Shown here piece after piece: positions 22,935 through 30,290 of a stretch of 39,464 nucleotides of DNA. The stretch is from NCBI GenBank assembly GCA_013203955.1, contig JABMOY010000068.1, positions 1 through 39,464 of the forward strand, given 5' to 3'. Source of the DNA: Rhodospirillales bacterium (GTDB taxonomy: Bacteria; Pseudomonadota; Alphaproteobacteria; Rhodospirillales; Casp-alpha2). A program made the position numbers and the translations under genes. A model generated the notes under the pieces. That model made no database searches and was not told the DNA's origin. It saw only the letters and a list, made by a program, of their open reading frames with translations. Every line of letters starts with the position of its first letter. Position 1 is the first letter of the stretch.

Positions 22935-24629
22935 ATGAATTTTATCAATACGGACGCTTTCCTTTTCGGGACGGGTGCTTGGCAAAAGCTTAACGGCGTT
23001 ATGACGCCCGCCATCGGCAAGCCCAACGTCCTTTTGTGCTATCCCAAGACGGGAATGGATTTCGGTTCCACCGTTGCGCCGCCGCATGCGCTTTTGACCA
23101 TTGCCGCCCCCATATTAGAAGCCGGCTACAGCGTTGCCATCCTTGATCAGCGCGATAGGCCAATTACCCGTGAATCTTTAAAAAGTCTAATTTCCAGCGA
23201 CCTACTTTGTGTCGGCATTTCGACCATGACCGGCACCCAAATACGAAACGCCCTTAGGATTACCGACATAGTCCGTGAACTTACGGATGGCAGCGTCCCC
23301 CTTGTCTGGGGTGGGCCTCATCCTTCCGTCGCCCCCATTGAAACCATTGAGGATGACAACGTCGATATCGTTGTTATCGGCGAGGGCGAGGTTCCCTTCC
23401 TTAACCTGGTTAAGGCACTTGATGCCAAAACAAGCCTGCATGATGTTCCCGGTATTATGTTCATGGACGGCGGCAAGACCGTTACGACTGACGAGCCCCC
23501 TCTCATGGACGTTGAGGATTTGCTCCCTGTTCCCTGGGAATTGATTAACGTCGAACGCTATGTTCACCGCGATATGTACCTTCGGGACAAAACGCGCGTC
23601 CTTGACCTGGGGCAAACCAGCCGGGGCTGTCCCTTTAACTGCGGTTTTTGCTCCAGCGCCTCTATTCGCCAACGTAAATGGCGCGATATGTCAGTGGATA
23701 AAGCCCTGCATATGATCGAACGAGATGTTCACCGTTTTAACCTTGACGGTATCTGGCTCCGGGATGACGAATTCTATATCAAGCGAAAACGCGCCCATGC
23801 AATTTTCGAAGGCATCGTCGAGCGCGATCTCAATATCGGTTTTTACACGTCCGGAACGCGCGCCGATGTCCTTAACAAAGCCAAGCCCGATGAACTAAAA
23901 TTAATGAGGCGGGCTGGCGCGCATACCTTGAAAATCGGCGCGGAATCGGGTTCTCAACGGGTTTTGGATTTGATGCAAAAAGGCATTACCGTTGAACAAA
24001 CCATTGAAGCGAATCTTAAGTGCAAGGAATACGGATTTAATCCGGCTTATGCATTGATGATCGGCTATCCCACCGAAACCTTCGAGGAAATGAATCAAAC
24101 CATCGATCTCGCCTTCCGTCTTCGGAGTGATTATTCGAAGGCGCAAACGGAAACCATAGCCCAATATACCGCCATGCCCGGCACACCGGATTTTCACATG
24201 GCCATCATGCACGGATTAAAGCCGCCGACGACCCTTCGCGAATGGTCCGATTGGCTTTTTGACGACTATGACTTCGAAGGCCGGAGAAGCCCGTGGTATA
24301 CGAAAAGCGAGCGGATATACATGGGTAATATCTCGTATTCGAGCATCCTGTCGAACGCCTTCGAAAATGTCAGCGGCACCAAGGGCAATTGGCTGACCCG
24401 GCCTATCCGAAAAACCGGCGCCGGCCTGGTTGGGCGTTTCTATCGCTGGAAATTGAAATATAAAATGTACCGGTTTGCGCCTGAGCTGGGGTTGGTCCGT
24501 TATCTTCGACAAATATTGTTCTACGGAAAAGGTGCCAACCCTTTCACGACCTGGGCCAAATATATCGGCATCCACCTGGATGCCGATGAGCAACGCCAGA
24601 ATATTCAGGCCAAGGGCTGGACCCGTTAG
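22935..24629 (+). CDS. B12-binding-type radical SAM enzyme
   Basis: A 564-residue protein in the BchE-like class. Residues about 30-165 form a cobalamin-binding-type Rossmann domain with WGGPHPSVAP (125-134) and VVIGEGE (146-152); the classical base-off ligand motif DxHxxG is not seen, as in many family members. The radical SAM core (about 220-430) has Cys232-Cys236-Cys239 (GCPFNCGFC), RDDEF (276-280) and KIGAESGS (333-340), ending near MPGTPDF. A basic C-terminal tail (about 485-564) is predicted helical. Such enzymes methylate or rearrange unactivated carbons; here a sugar or polyprenyl substrate is plausible by context but unproven. The start ATG has only a weak upstream site. The small Cys protein follows 20 bases after the stop. 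Confidence 0.87.
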   Translation: MNFINTDAFLFGTGAWQKLNGVMTPAIGKPNVLLCYPKTGMDFGSTVAPPHALLTIAAPILEAGYSVAILDQRDRPITRESLKSLISSDLLCVGISTMTGTQIRNALRITDIVRELTDGSVPLVWGGPHPSVAPIETIEDDNVDIVVIGEGEVPFLNLVKALDAKTSLHDVPGIMFMDGGKTVTTDEPPLMDVEDLLPVPWELINVERYVHRDMYLRDKTRVLDLGQTSRGCPFNCGFCSSASIRQRKWRDMSVDKALHMIERDVHRFNLDGIWLRDDEFYIKRKRAHAIFEGIVERDLNIGFYTSGTRADVLNKAKPDELKLMRRAGAHTLKIGAESGSQRVLDLMQKGITVEQTIEANLKCKEYGFNPAYALMIGYPTETFEEMNQTIDLAFRLRSDYSKAQTETIAQYTAMPGTPDFHMAIMHGLKPPTTLREWSDWLFDDYDFEGRRSPWYTKSERIYMGNISYSSILSNAFENVSGTKGNWLTRPIRKTGAGLVGRFYRWKLKYKMYRFAPELGLVRYLRQILFYGKGANPFTTWAKYIGIHLDADEQRQNIQAKGWTR

Positions 24630-24649
24630 CCGCCTAACGGAGCGTCCTC

Positions 24650-24832
24650 GTGACCGGTAAAGATTATAAGCCCGTCGAACCCGAGCAGGAATGCGAGTAT
24701 TGCAACAAACCCTTGATTGAGGGCTGCAATGAATTCGGCTCCATCTTCGACCGCGAGTCGGATATGGAACACCCCTGCCCCAATAACGAAAACCAGTTTC
24801 CACCACGAAAAATTTCCGACCAGGCCGGCTGA
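24650..24832 (+). CDS. Small Cys-rich protein, possible zinc-binding
   Basis: I do not recognise this 60-residue product. It begins with GTG, 20 bases after the radical SAM stop, with GGAG 9 bases upstream. It has CEYC near residues 15-18, then single Cys at about 26 and 43, which could bind a metal in a zinc-ribbon-like way, and it is acidic in the middle. Position and ribosome binding site favour a real gene co-expressed with the radical SAM enzyme, perhaps a partner or chaperone for it. It could still be a chance open frame; there is no paralogue here to compare. Confidence 0.45.
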   Translation: MTGKDYKPVEPEQECEYCNKPLIEGCNEFGSIFDRESDMEHPCPNNENQFPPRKISDQAG

Positions 24833-24855
24833 TCTTTTTTTAGGGGGTAAATTGG

Positions 24856-25887
24856 CTATTTCTGATTCCCAGCAGAATTTTCCGGGTTCTTTTCCGTACC
24901 CCCCGAATCAATCACTTTATCAATTTGAAGGGAAATGATTTCCTTAATATTGGAACGAATCATGTGATGAAGAATAAAGTCACAAACAAAGCCCAATAAG
25001 AAAGTTAAAATCCCCAGCATCATGACCATGAAAACGACGCTCAACTGAAGGCTGGAAAAGACCGTAAACTCCCCGCCATCCCCAAGAGCAAACAACGTGT
25101 AACGAACCAGCCAATAGGAAAGCATCAAGAAACTGGGAACAATCAAGATCAAGCCGATCCCGCCGAAAAAATGCAACGGGTTGGCGCCGAATTTGTGCGT
25201 AAAGGAGATGGAGAGAAGATCGAACAAGCCTTGATACCGAAAGGTCTTGTACTTGGACGAACCGAATTTGCGAGGACTGTTTTCAACCGGGACCTCCGTT
25301 ACCTTAAAACCGGCGATGTGGGAAAGCAGGGGCGAATAACGATGATACTGCCCGTAGATACAGATCGCCGAAGCCGCCCTTCGGGAATAAGCCTTAAGCC
25401 CGCAATTGTGGTCATGCAGGCGAAGATCGCCGACCCAACTGACAACAGTATTGTAAACATATGACCCAATCCTGCGGGTCAGGGTATCCTTTCGGCCCTG
25501 ACGCCAACCGCTGACAACACCGTAACCTTCATCCAGCTTGGCCAGGAGCTTCGGAATGTCCTCGGGATGATCCTGAAGATCGGCGTCAATGGTGATCAGG
25601 GCGTCGCCTTTCGAGTGCTCGAAACCAGCCATAAGGGCCAAGGACTTGCCGCAATTGCGGCGAAGCCTGATCAAGCGTACATAAGTCCGCTCATGGCACA
25701 GGCCTTCGACGATATCGGGTGTATCGTCGGTAGAGCCATCATCAACGATGAGGATATCAAAGCTTTTTCCCTGCCCCATTTGAGTAAAAACGGCGGCAAC
25801 TCGGTCGACCAGTTCACAAATGCTGTCGGCTTCGCAAAAAGCCGGAACAACGACTGAATATTTTGGATTATTCCCGCTTTTCGCCAT
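24856..25887 (-). CDS. Membrane glycosyltransferase family 2 (GtrB/ArnC-type)
   Basis: About 343 residues. The GT-A domain (about 8-230) shows SVVVPAFCEADSI (11-23), IVDDGSTDDT (47-56), the DAD metal site followed by LQDHPEDIP (101-112), a GWRQGRKD loop, and HNCGLKAYSR. Two membrane helices (about 241-267 and 279-307) follow, then a short cytoplasmic tail. This matches polyprenyl-phosphate sugar synthases that make undecaprenyl-phosphate-linked donors for periplasmic GT-C enzymes. Two GT-C genes lie immediately divergent, so it is a natural donor-synthesis partner (inference). I chose ATG 25887, which has GGGAG 8 bases upstream; a TTG at 25935 adds 16 unlikely residues. Confidence 0.9.
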   Translation of the reverse strand: MAKSGNNPKYSVVVPAFCEADSICELVDRVAAVFTQMGQGKSFDILIVDDGSTDDTPDIVEGLCHERTYVRLIRLRRNCGKSLALMAGFEHSKGDALITIDADLQDHPEDIPKLLAKLDEGYGVVSGWRQGRKDTLTRRIGSYVYNTVVSWVGDLRLHDHNCGLKAYSRRAASAICIYGQYHRYSPLLSHIAGFKVTEVPVENSPRKFGSSKYKTFRYQGLFDLLSISFTHKFGANPLHFFGGIGLILIVPSFLMLSYWLVRYTLFALGDGGEFTVFSSLQLSVVFMVMMLGILTFLLGFVCDFILHHMIRSNIKEIISLQIDKVIDSGGTEKNPENSAGNQK

Positions 25888-25960
25888 ATCGACACTCCCC
25901 TCAACACATGATAACCATGACGGCAATTGAGGCAACGGTCAAAACGCCTCGAAACAAAGT

Positions 25961-25971
25961 CCCCTGAGGGG
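25961..25971. promoter_or_regulatory. Short palindrome in the GT2/GT-C divergent region
   Basis: CCCCT-G-AGGGG is an 11-base perfect dyad in the roughly 180-base gap between the two divergent starts (25887 and 26070). The rest of the gap has no gene and no clear promoter hexamers. Operator function is speculative. Confidence 0.22.
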
Positions 25972-26069
25972 GAATACGGGTATGGAAAAACGACAACGTG
26001 CATTCAAGTGCGGTCATTCGGTAGAGGTCTATTTTTTATTTTTCTAGGTTGTTTTCAGTTTGGAAGCCC

Positions 26070-28097
26070 ATGAATTTCACGAGAATTTCACCCTATTTTG
26101 TACCTGGACTAGCCCTTTTGGTGGTGTTTCTTGTCATCTTCTACGCGGGCTTCGGCCAAAGGCCCATCAACTTTGACGAGCCCGGCATTTTCAACGCGCC
26201 TTATATGTTTGCCCAATATAACAGCGTTTCTTACCCGGTTTGGTACCACCGGTTCTCCGACAGTTTCGAGACATATTATTTCCACCCCCCGGTCTATTAC
26301 ACGGCCTTGGGTACGATCATGAAGGTTGTGTCCGTTTATTACGCCGAGGCCGTTATCCCGACACTGATTTTCATGATTTCCGTCTGGTTGATTGTTTCAA
26401 TGCGGGCGCCCTCTTTTTACAAATTTTCCTACTTACTTTCCTTATTCTCTCTGGTCGTTGTTTATATCGTCACGTCGATGGCCAACTTCGGCGTCCGCCC
26501 CGACATGGTAATGGCCCTTTGTTGGGCCGCCGGTCTTCTGGCCATGGAAAAAAGTCGGCTCGAAGGTTGGTCGTGGCCGATGATGTTTTTGGGTTCGTTC
26601 CTTGCCGTCCTGGCCTCATCTCTCCATTACATCGGAGTATTTTTCATGGCCAGCGTCCCGGTTTACTGCTTTTTCGCGTACCGAGAACTCGGTTGGCGGC
26701 AATCAAAAAAGGTCTTGGCTGCCGCCGTCGGGGGGGGGTGTCTGATTGGCGTCCCCTATCTGGTCCTATTTATTATTCCCAACTTCGAGCAAATTATTAA
26801 CTGGTTAACGAGAGCGGAATTCTCCAACGAGCATGGCTCGAACCCATTCCGGATTTTTTGGTTCAAGGTTTCCAGCAACGCCGCTAGAGACCTGTCTTGG
26901 AGCCCGGTAGAATTTTTTAGGGTTTTTCCAGGATTGTTGATGCGGTGGTACGTGCCTATAGGTCTTTTCGCCGCGGCGGGGCTATTGATGATCCGAAACA
27001 CCCGCACCCTGGCTTGGGCCGCCCTGCCCCATATGATCTTCATCTATTTTATTGCCGACAAGAATCAATCGACCTACATCATCCCGGAATATTTTTTCAT
27101 ATTTCTTTTGGTGTTCACGGGCTCGTTGCTGACGGTTCAACGATTGTTACGGCATATCCGGCTTTCGAACTGGGAACGGCCGGTCATGTTTGTACTTTGC
27201 GTTTCTTTCGCGGGACACATGGCCGGCTCGGCTCCGCATTTCCAATATGCTTTCAAACAAATCGGCAAGTTCCAGGTTCATTGGATGGAAGTCGCCCGGG
27301 CGGCAGGACAGCGGATCATTGGAACCGATGCCGTAGTCGGTGAAAACACTGCGGCGTTTTATATTTCCGGTGCCCGCTACTGGTATCCGGAAGGACCAAT
27401 GTTTCTGCTCCCGGACGAACGAACGTTTCCGCCAGGGCAAAAGACCAGAAGAAAGAAAAATCGATGGCACACTGGAGTCTTGGATGAAGAAAAGCGCCTG
27501 TCCGCCCCTACGTCCATCGTCGGGTTTACCCTGAACAGCCCGTCATGGCTGTTACCAAAGCATTTAAAGGCCGGGGGCAAAAAAGTGGATGGAAACTTGG
27601 CCGGCTATTACGCAGACGGCAAGCTCAATATCCTGGGCGTCGTTAATACCCCGGCAAATATCGGCATCATGTTTTTCTCAACCCGCAAGCCTGACCATGC
27701 TCGCTATTTCCAGATCAATCATTATACGCGGCGGATATCGGAGTTCGTGGAATCAGGCCAAGGTGATACCATCTTCGGCACATACCTGTGCTTAACCTTG
27801 AAAGACATTCCCGAGCAAAAGTATTTCCGGTTTTACCATCCTTTTATTACCTACCTTGAGGTCGATGGGAAAAACCCGCAGATTTTAGGTGTATTCCGGA
27901 CCCCAAAACGGACCTTCGATAAGATGACAAAAGTTCTTTCGCCGGACTGCTACATCAAGGAAAGCCACCTGGGAACGGTGCGTTCCTATTCCCTCGTCGA
28001 TTTCATGAAAGCCAACCCGGACTTTCACAAAGACATTTCGTTTTTTCCCAATCAGCAACAGGCTATCGAGGCGAAACGGGCAACGGAGAGGAATTAA
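26070..28097 (+). CDS. GT-C-type membrane glycosyltransferase (first tandem copy)
   Basis: About 675 residues: some 10-12 membrane helices (about 8-400) and a soluble C-terminal domain (about 410-675). The first periplasmic loop has FDEPG with Asp36-Glu37, the acidic pair expected in GT-C enzymes of the PMT/ArnT type, which transfer sugars from polyprenyl-phosphate donors outside the membrane. GVRPDMVM and YFIADKNQSTYIIPEY are conserved in the downstream copy. The C-terminal domain starts in VHWMEVARAAGQRI and has no family I recognise. A 9-G run (26730-26738) lies in the sixth-helix region. ATG 26070 is preferred over TTG 26049. It is likely co-transcribed with the second copy, 59 bases downstream. 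Confidence 0.85.
   Translation: MNFTRISPYFVPGLALLVVFLVIFYAGFGQRPINFDEPGIFNAPYMFAQYNSVSYPVWYHRFSDSFETYYFHPPVYYTALGTIMKVVSVYYAEAVIPTLIFMISVWLIVSMRAPSFYKFSYLLSLFSLVVVYIVTSMANFGVRPDMVMALCWAAGLLAMEKSRLEGWSWPMMFLGSFLAVLASSLHYIGVFFMASVPVYCFFAYRELGWRQSKKVLAAAVGGGCLIGVPYLVLFIIPNFEQIINWLTRAEFSNEHGSNPFRIFWFKVSSNAARDLSWSPVEFFRVFPGLLMRWYVPIGLFAAAGLLMIRNTRTLAWAALPHMIFIYFIADKNQSTYIIPEYFFIFLLVFTGSLLTVQRLLRHIRLSNWERPVMFVLCVSFAGHMAGSAPHFQYAFKQIGKFQVHWMEVARAAGQRIIGTDAVVGENTAAFYISGARYWYPEGPMFLLPDERTFPPGQKTRRKKNRWHTGVLDEEKRLSAPTSIVGFTLNSPSWLLPKHLKAGGKKVDGNLAGYYADGKLNILGVVNTPANIGIMFFSTRKPDHARYFQINHYTRRISEFVESGQGDTIFGTYLCLTLKDIPEQKYFRFYHPFITYLEVDGKNPQILGVFRTPKRTFDKMTKVLSPDCYIKESHLGTVRSYSLVDFMKANPDFHKDISFFPNQQQAIEAKRATERN
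26730..26738. repeat. G9 homopolymer inside the first GT-C gene
   Basis: Nine consecutive G encode the end of Val-Gly-Gly-Gly within a membrane segment. In the paralogue the same glycines are encoded by mixed codons without a run, so the tract is not required by the protein sequence. Loss or gain of one G would truncate the enzyme near residue 225. It is a candidate slippage site. Confidence 0.65.
27597..27695 (+). repeat. 99-bp tract identical between GT-C copies (copy 1)
   Basis: These 99 bases match 29690-29788 without a mismatch. After one difference a further 22 bases match, although flanking coding sequence of the paralogues differs at many third positions and by amino acid changes. 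A second identical block of 67 bases pairs 27054-27120 with 29141-29207. Such islands suggest gene conversion. Confidence 0.85.
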
Positions 28098-28156
28098 CCA
28101 ATTGGAAAGTTGTCTGATCATTCGCAAAATTATTCTCCTGCACGGCACTTAACCCC

Positions 28157-29659
28157 ATGAATTCCAAGAAATTTTTAAACTATCTAGTGCCAGGACTTGC
28201 CCTCCTAGTTGTGGTCATTGTCGTCTTCTACGGGGGCTTCGGGCAAAGACCCATTAGTTTCGATGAGCCCGGAAATTTCAACGCACCTTATATGTTCGCC
28301 CAACATAGCAAGGTGGCTTTCCCGGTTTGGTACCTCAGATTTCCTGATAGTTTTGAGACATATTTTTACCACCCCCCCGTTTTTTATACAGCCCTTGGCA
28401 CCATCTTGAAGTTTGTTCCCGTTTATTACGCCGAGGCTGTTATCCCAACGTTGATTTTCATGATTGCCGCTTGGTTGGTTGTTTCTCTACGGGCGCCAGC
28501 ATATTTCAAATTTTCTTGCCTTCTCTCCACCTTCGCTTTGGTTACTATTTATGTTGTCACGTCGATGTCCCATTTCAGCATTCGTCCTGACATGGTGATG
28601 AGCCTTTTCTGGTTCACCGGGCTGTTCGCCATGGAAAAAAGCCGGCTCGACGGATGGTCGTGGCCATCAATGTTCCTGGGCTCACTCCTAATCGTCTTGG
28701 CCGCGTCTTTCCATTACATCGGGTTGTTTTTCATGGCCAGCGTCCCTGTTTATTGTTTTTTGGCATACCGCGAACTCGGCTGGTGGCGAGCCAAAAAGGT
28801 CATTGGCGCGGCCGCGGCCGGTGGGTGCCTGATCGGCATTCCCTATCTGGCCCTGTTTATTATTCCTAATTTCGAACAAATTGTTGATTGGTTAACGAAG
28901 GCGGAAAACTCCAACGAGCATGGCAGCAACCCGTTGCGGATTTTCTGGTTCAAGGTTTCGTCAAACGCCGTTAGGGACCTTTCCTGGAGCCCCGTGGAAT
29001 TTTTTAGGGTTTTTCCGGGTTTGTTGATGCGGTGGTACGTGCCTTTGGGCCTTTTCGCCGCAGCGGGGTTTTTGATGATCCGCCAAACCCGCGCCTTGGC
29101 CTGGGCAATCCTGCCCCACATGATCTTCATCTATTTCATCGCCGACAAGAATCAATCGACCTACATCATCCCGGAATATTTTTTCATATTTCTTTTGGTG
29201 TTCACGGCCTCGTTGCTGGGTATTCAACGATTGTTGCGGCGTGTCCGGCTTTCGAACTGGGAACGTCCAATAATGTTCGGGCTTTGCGCTGCCTTGGTTG
29301 GGCATCTAACTGCCACCGCGCCACCTTTCAAGTATGCCTTAAAACAAATCGGAAATTATCAGGTTCATTGGATGGACGTAGCCCGCGCAGCCGGGCAGCG
29401 GATCGTTGGCACAGACGCCGTGATAGGGGAATACTCTGCTGCGTTTTACATGTCCGGCGCCCGTTACTGGTATCCAGAGGGGTCGATGTTTCTAAAGCCG
29501 GATAACTTCCAATTCAAGTCCTATGGAATTTCTGGATTCAAGGGATCCATAAATCGGTGGAAGGGTGATATCAAAGATGAAAAGGAACGCTTGTCCGTCC
29601 CTACTGCCATCGTTGGGTATTCGTTGAATATACTTGAGAGGCCATATTCATATCATTAA
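28157..29659 (+). CDS. GT-C-type membrane glycosyltransferase (second copy, truncated by in-frame TAA)
   Basis: A 500-residue open frame very similar to the first copy from end to end: FDEPG with Asp36-Glu37 at the same positions, RPDMVM, NSNEHGSNPLRIFWFKVSSN, and IADKNQSTYIIPEY. It stops at TAA 29657-29659 (codon 501), where the first copy has TTA Leu in the same context (CAT-TTA-AAG against CAT-TAA-AAA); a single T-to-A change explains it. The membrane part and the acidic pair are intact, so the product could still fold. The C-terminal soluble domain is cut at about 90 residues; its remainder continues in the same frame to 30190. Without the stop, the copy would be 677 residues against 675. 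It may be an inactivated or shortened enzyme, or a sequencing error. Confidence 0.75.
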   Translation: MNSKKFLNYLVPGLALLVVVIVVFYGGFGQRPISFDEPGNFNAPYMFAQHSKVAFPVWYLRFPDSFETYFYHPPVFYTALGTILKFVPVYYAEAVIPTLIFMIAAWLVVSLRAPAYFKFSCLLSTFALVTIYVVTSMSHFSIRPDMVMSLFWFTGLFAMEKSRLDGWSWPSMFLGSLLIVLAASFHYIGLFFMASVPVYCFLAYRELGWWRAKKVIGAAAAGGCLIGIPYLALFIIPNFEQIVDWLTKAENSNEHGSNPLRIFWFKVSSNAVRDLSWSPVEFFRVFPGLLMRWYVPLGLFAAAGFLMIRQTRALAWAILPHMIFIYFIADKNQSTYIIPEYFFIFLLVFTASLLGIQRLLRRVRLSNWERPIMFGLCAALVGHLTATAPPFKYALKQIGNYQVHWMDVARAAGQRIVGTDAVIGEYSAAFYMSGARYWYPEGSMFLKPDNFQFKSYGISGFKGSINRWKGDIKDEKERLSVPTAIVGYSLNILERPYSYH

Positions 29660-30190
29660 AAAACCGGTGGAAAAAGAACGGGGGGAAATTTGGCCGGCTA
29701 TTACGCAGACGGCAAGCTCAATATCCTGGGCGTCGTTAATACCCCGGCAAATATCGGCATCATGTTTTTCTCAACCCGCAAGCCTGACTATGCTCGCTAT
29801 TTCCAGATCAACCATAATACGCGCCAGATTACGGAGTTTGTGGAATCAATCCTGGGCGATACAGTTTACGGCACATACTTATGCAAAACCCTGGAAGACC
29901 TACCTGAGCTAAAATTTTTCCGGTTTCATCACCCTTTCAACACCTTTCTTGAAGTCGATGGTAAAAATCCGCAGATATTGGGCGTCTTTCGGACTCCTAA
30001 ACAAACCTTCTATAAACTGACAAAGGTTCTTTCGCCGGGCTGTTACATCAAGGAAAGCCACCTTGGAACGGTGCGTTCTTATTCCTTCGTCGAATTCATG
30101 AAGCAAACCCCAGAATTCCACACCGAGGTATCTTTCTATCGCAACCAGCAACAAGCCATCGACGCAAAAACAGCGGCAGGGAGGAAATAG
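29660..30190 (+). pseudogene. Severed C-terminal domain of the second GT-C copy
   Basis: This in-frame continuation after the premature TAA matches the last 175 or so residues of the first copy (NLAGYYADGKLNILGVVNTP, KNPQILGVFRTPK, CYIKESHLGTVRSYS) and ends at the equivalent stop. It has no ATG near its start; a TTG at 29690 could reinitiate and give 166 residues, but no ribosome binding site precedes it except a G-rich run (29680-29685). Codons remain intact beyond the stop, so the interruption is recent, suppressed, or an error. Confidence 0.75.
29690..29788 (+). repeat. 99-bp tract identical between GT-C copies (copy 2)
   Basis: Exact match to 27597-27695. It begins 30 bases after the premature stop of the second copy, so the identical segment lies just downstream of the lesion and does not include it. 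Confidence 0.85.
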
Positions 30191-30290
30191 CCAAGCGACT
30201 ATTAAAGATCAATCTTGGAGACTATTTTTCGACCGAGGCCTTAAATAACAGGTTGACCGTCAGTTTGCATTCAAGCCAACCTATGTGCTC

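Noticed and set aside
24800-24842. Intrinsic terminator after the small Cys protein
   Set aside because: A T-run follows GCCGGC, but the flanks do not pair beyond that 6-base palindrome, so no real stem-loop forms.
29640-29700. Frameshift as the cause of the broken second GT-C copy
   Set aside because: The sequences before and after the break are in the same frame (positions 28157 and 29690 differ by a multiple of three), so the lesion is a nonsense codon, not an indel.
30191-30290. Terminator between the GT-C genes and the second amidotransferase
   Set aside because: Short inverted pairs (CCAAG/CTTGG, AAGAT/ATCTT, GGTTG/CAACC) are present, but none gives a stable GC stem with a T-run.
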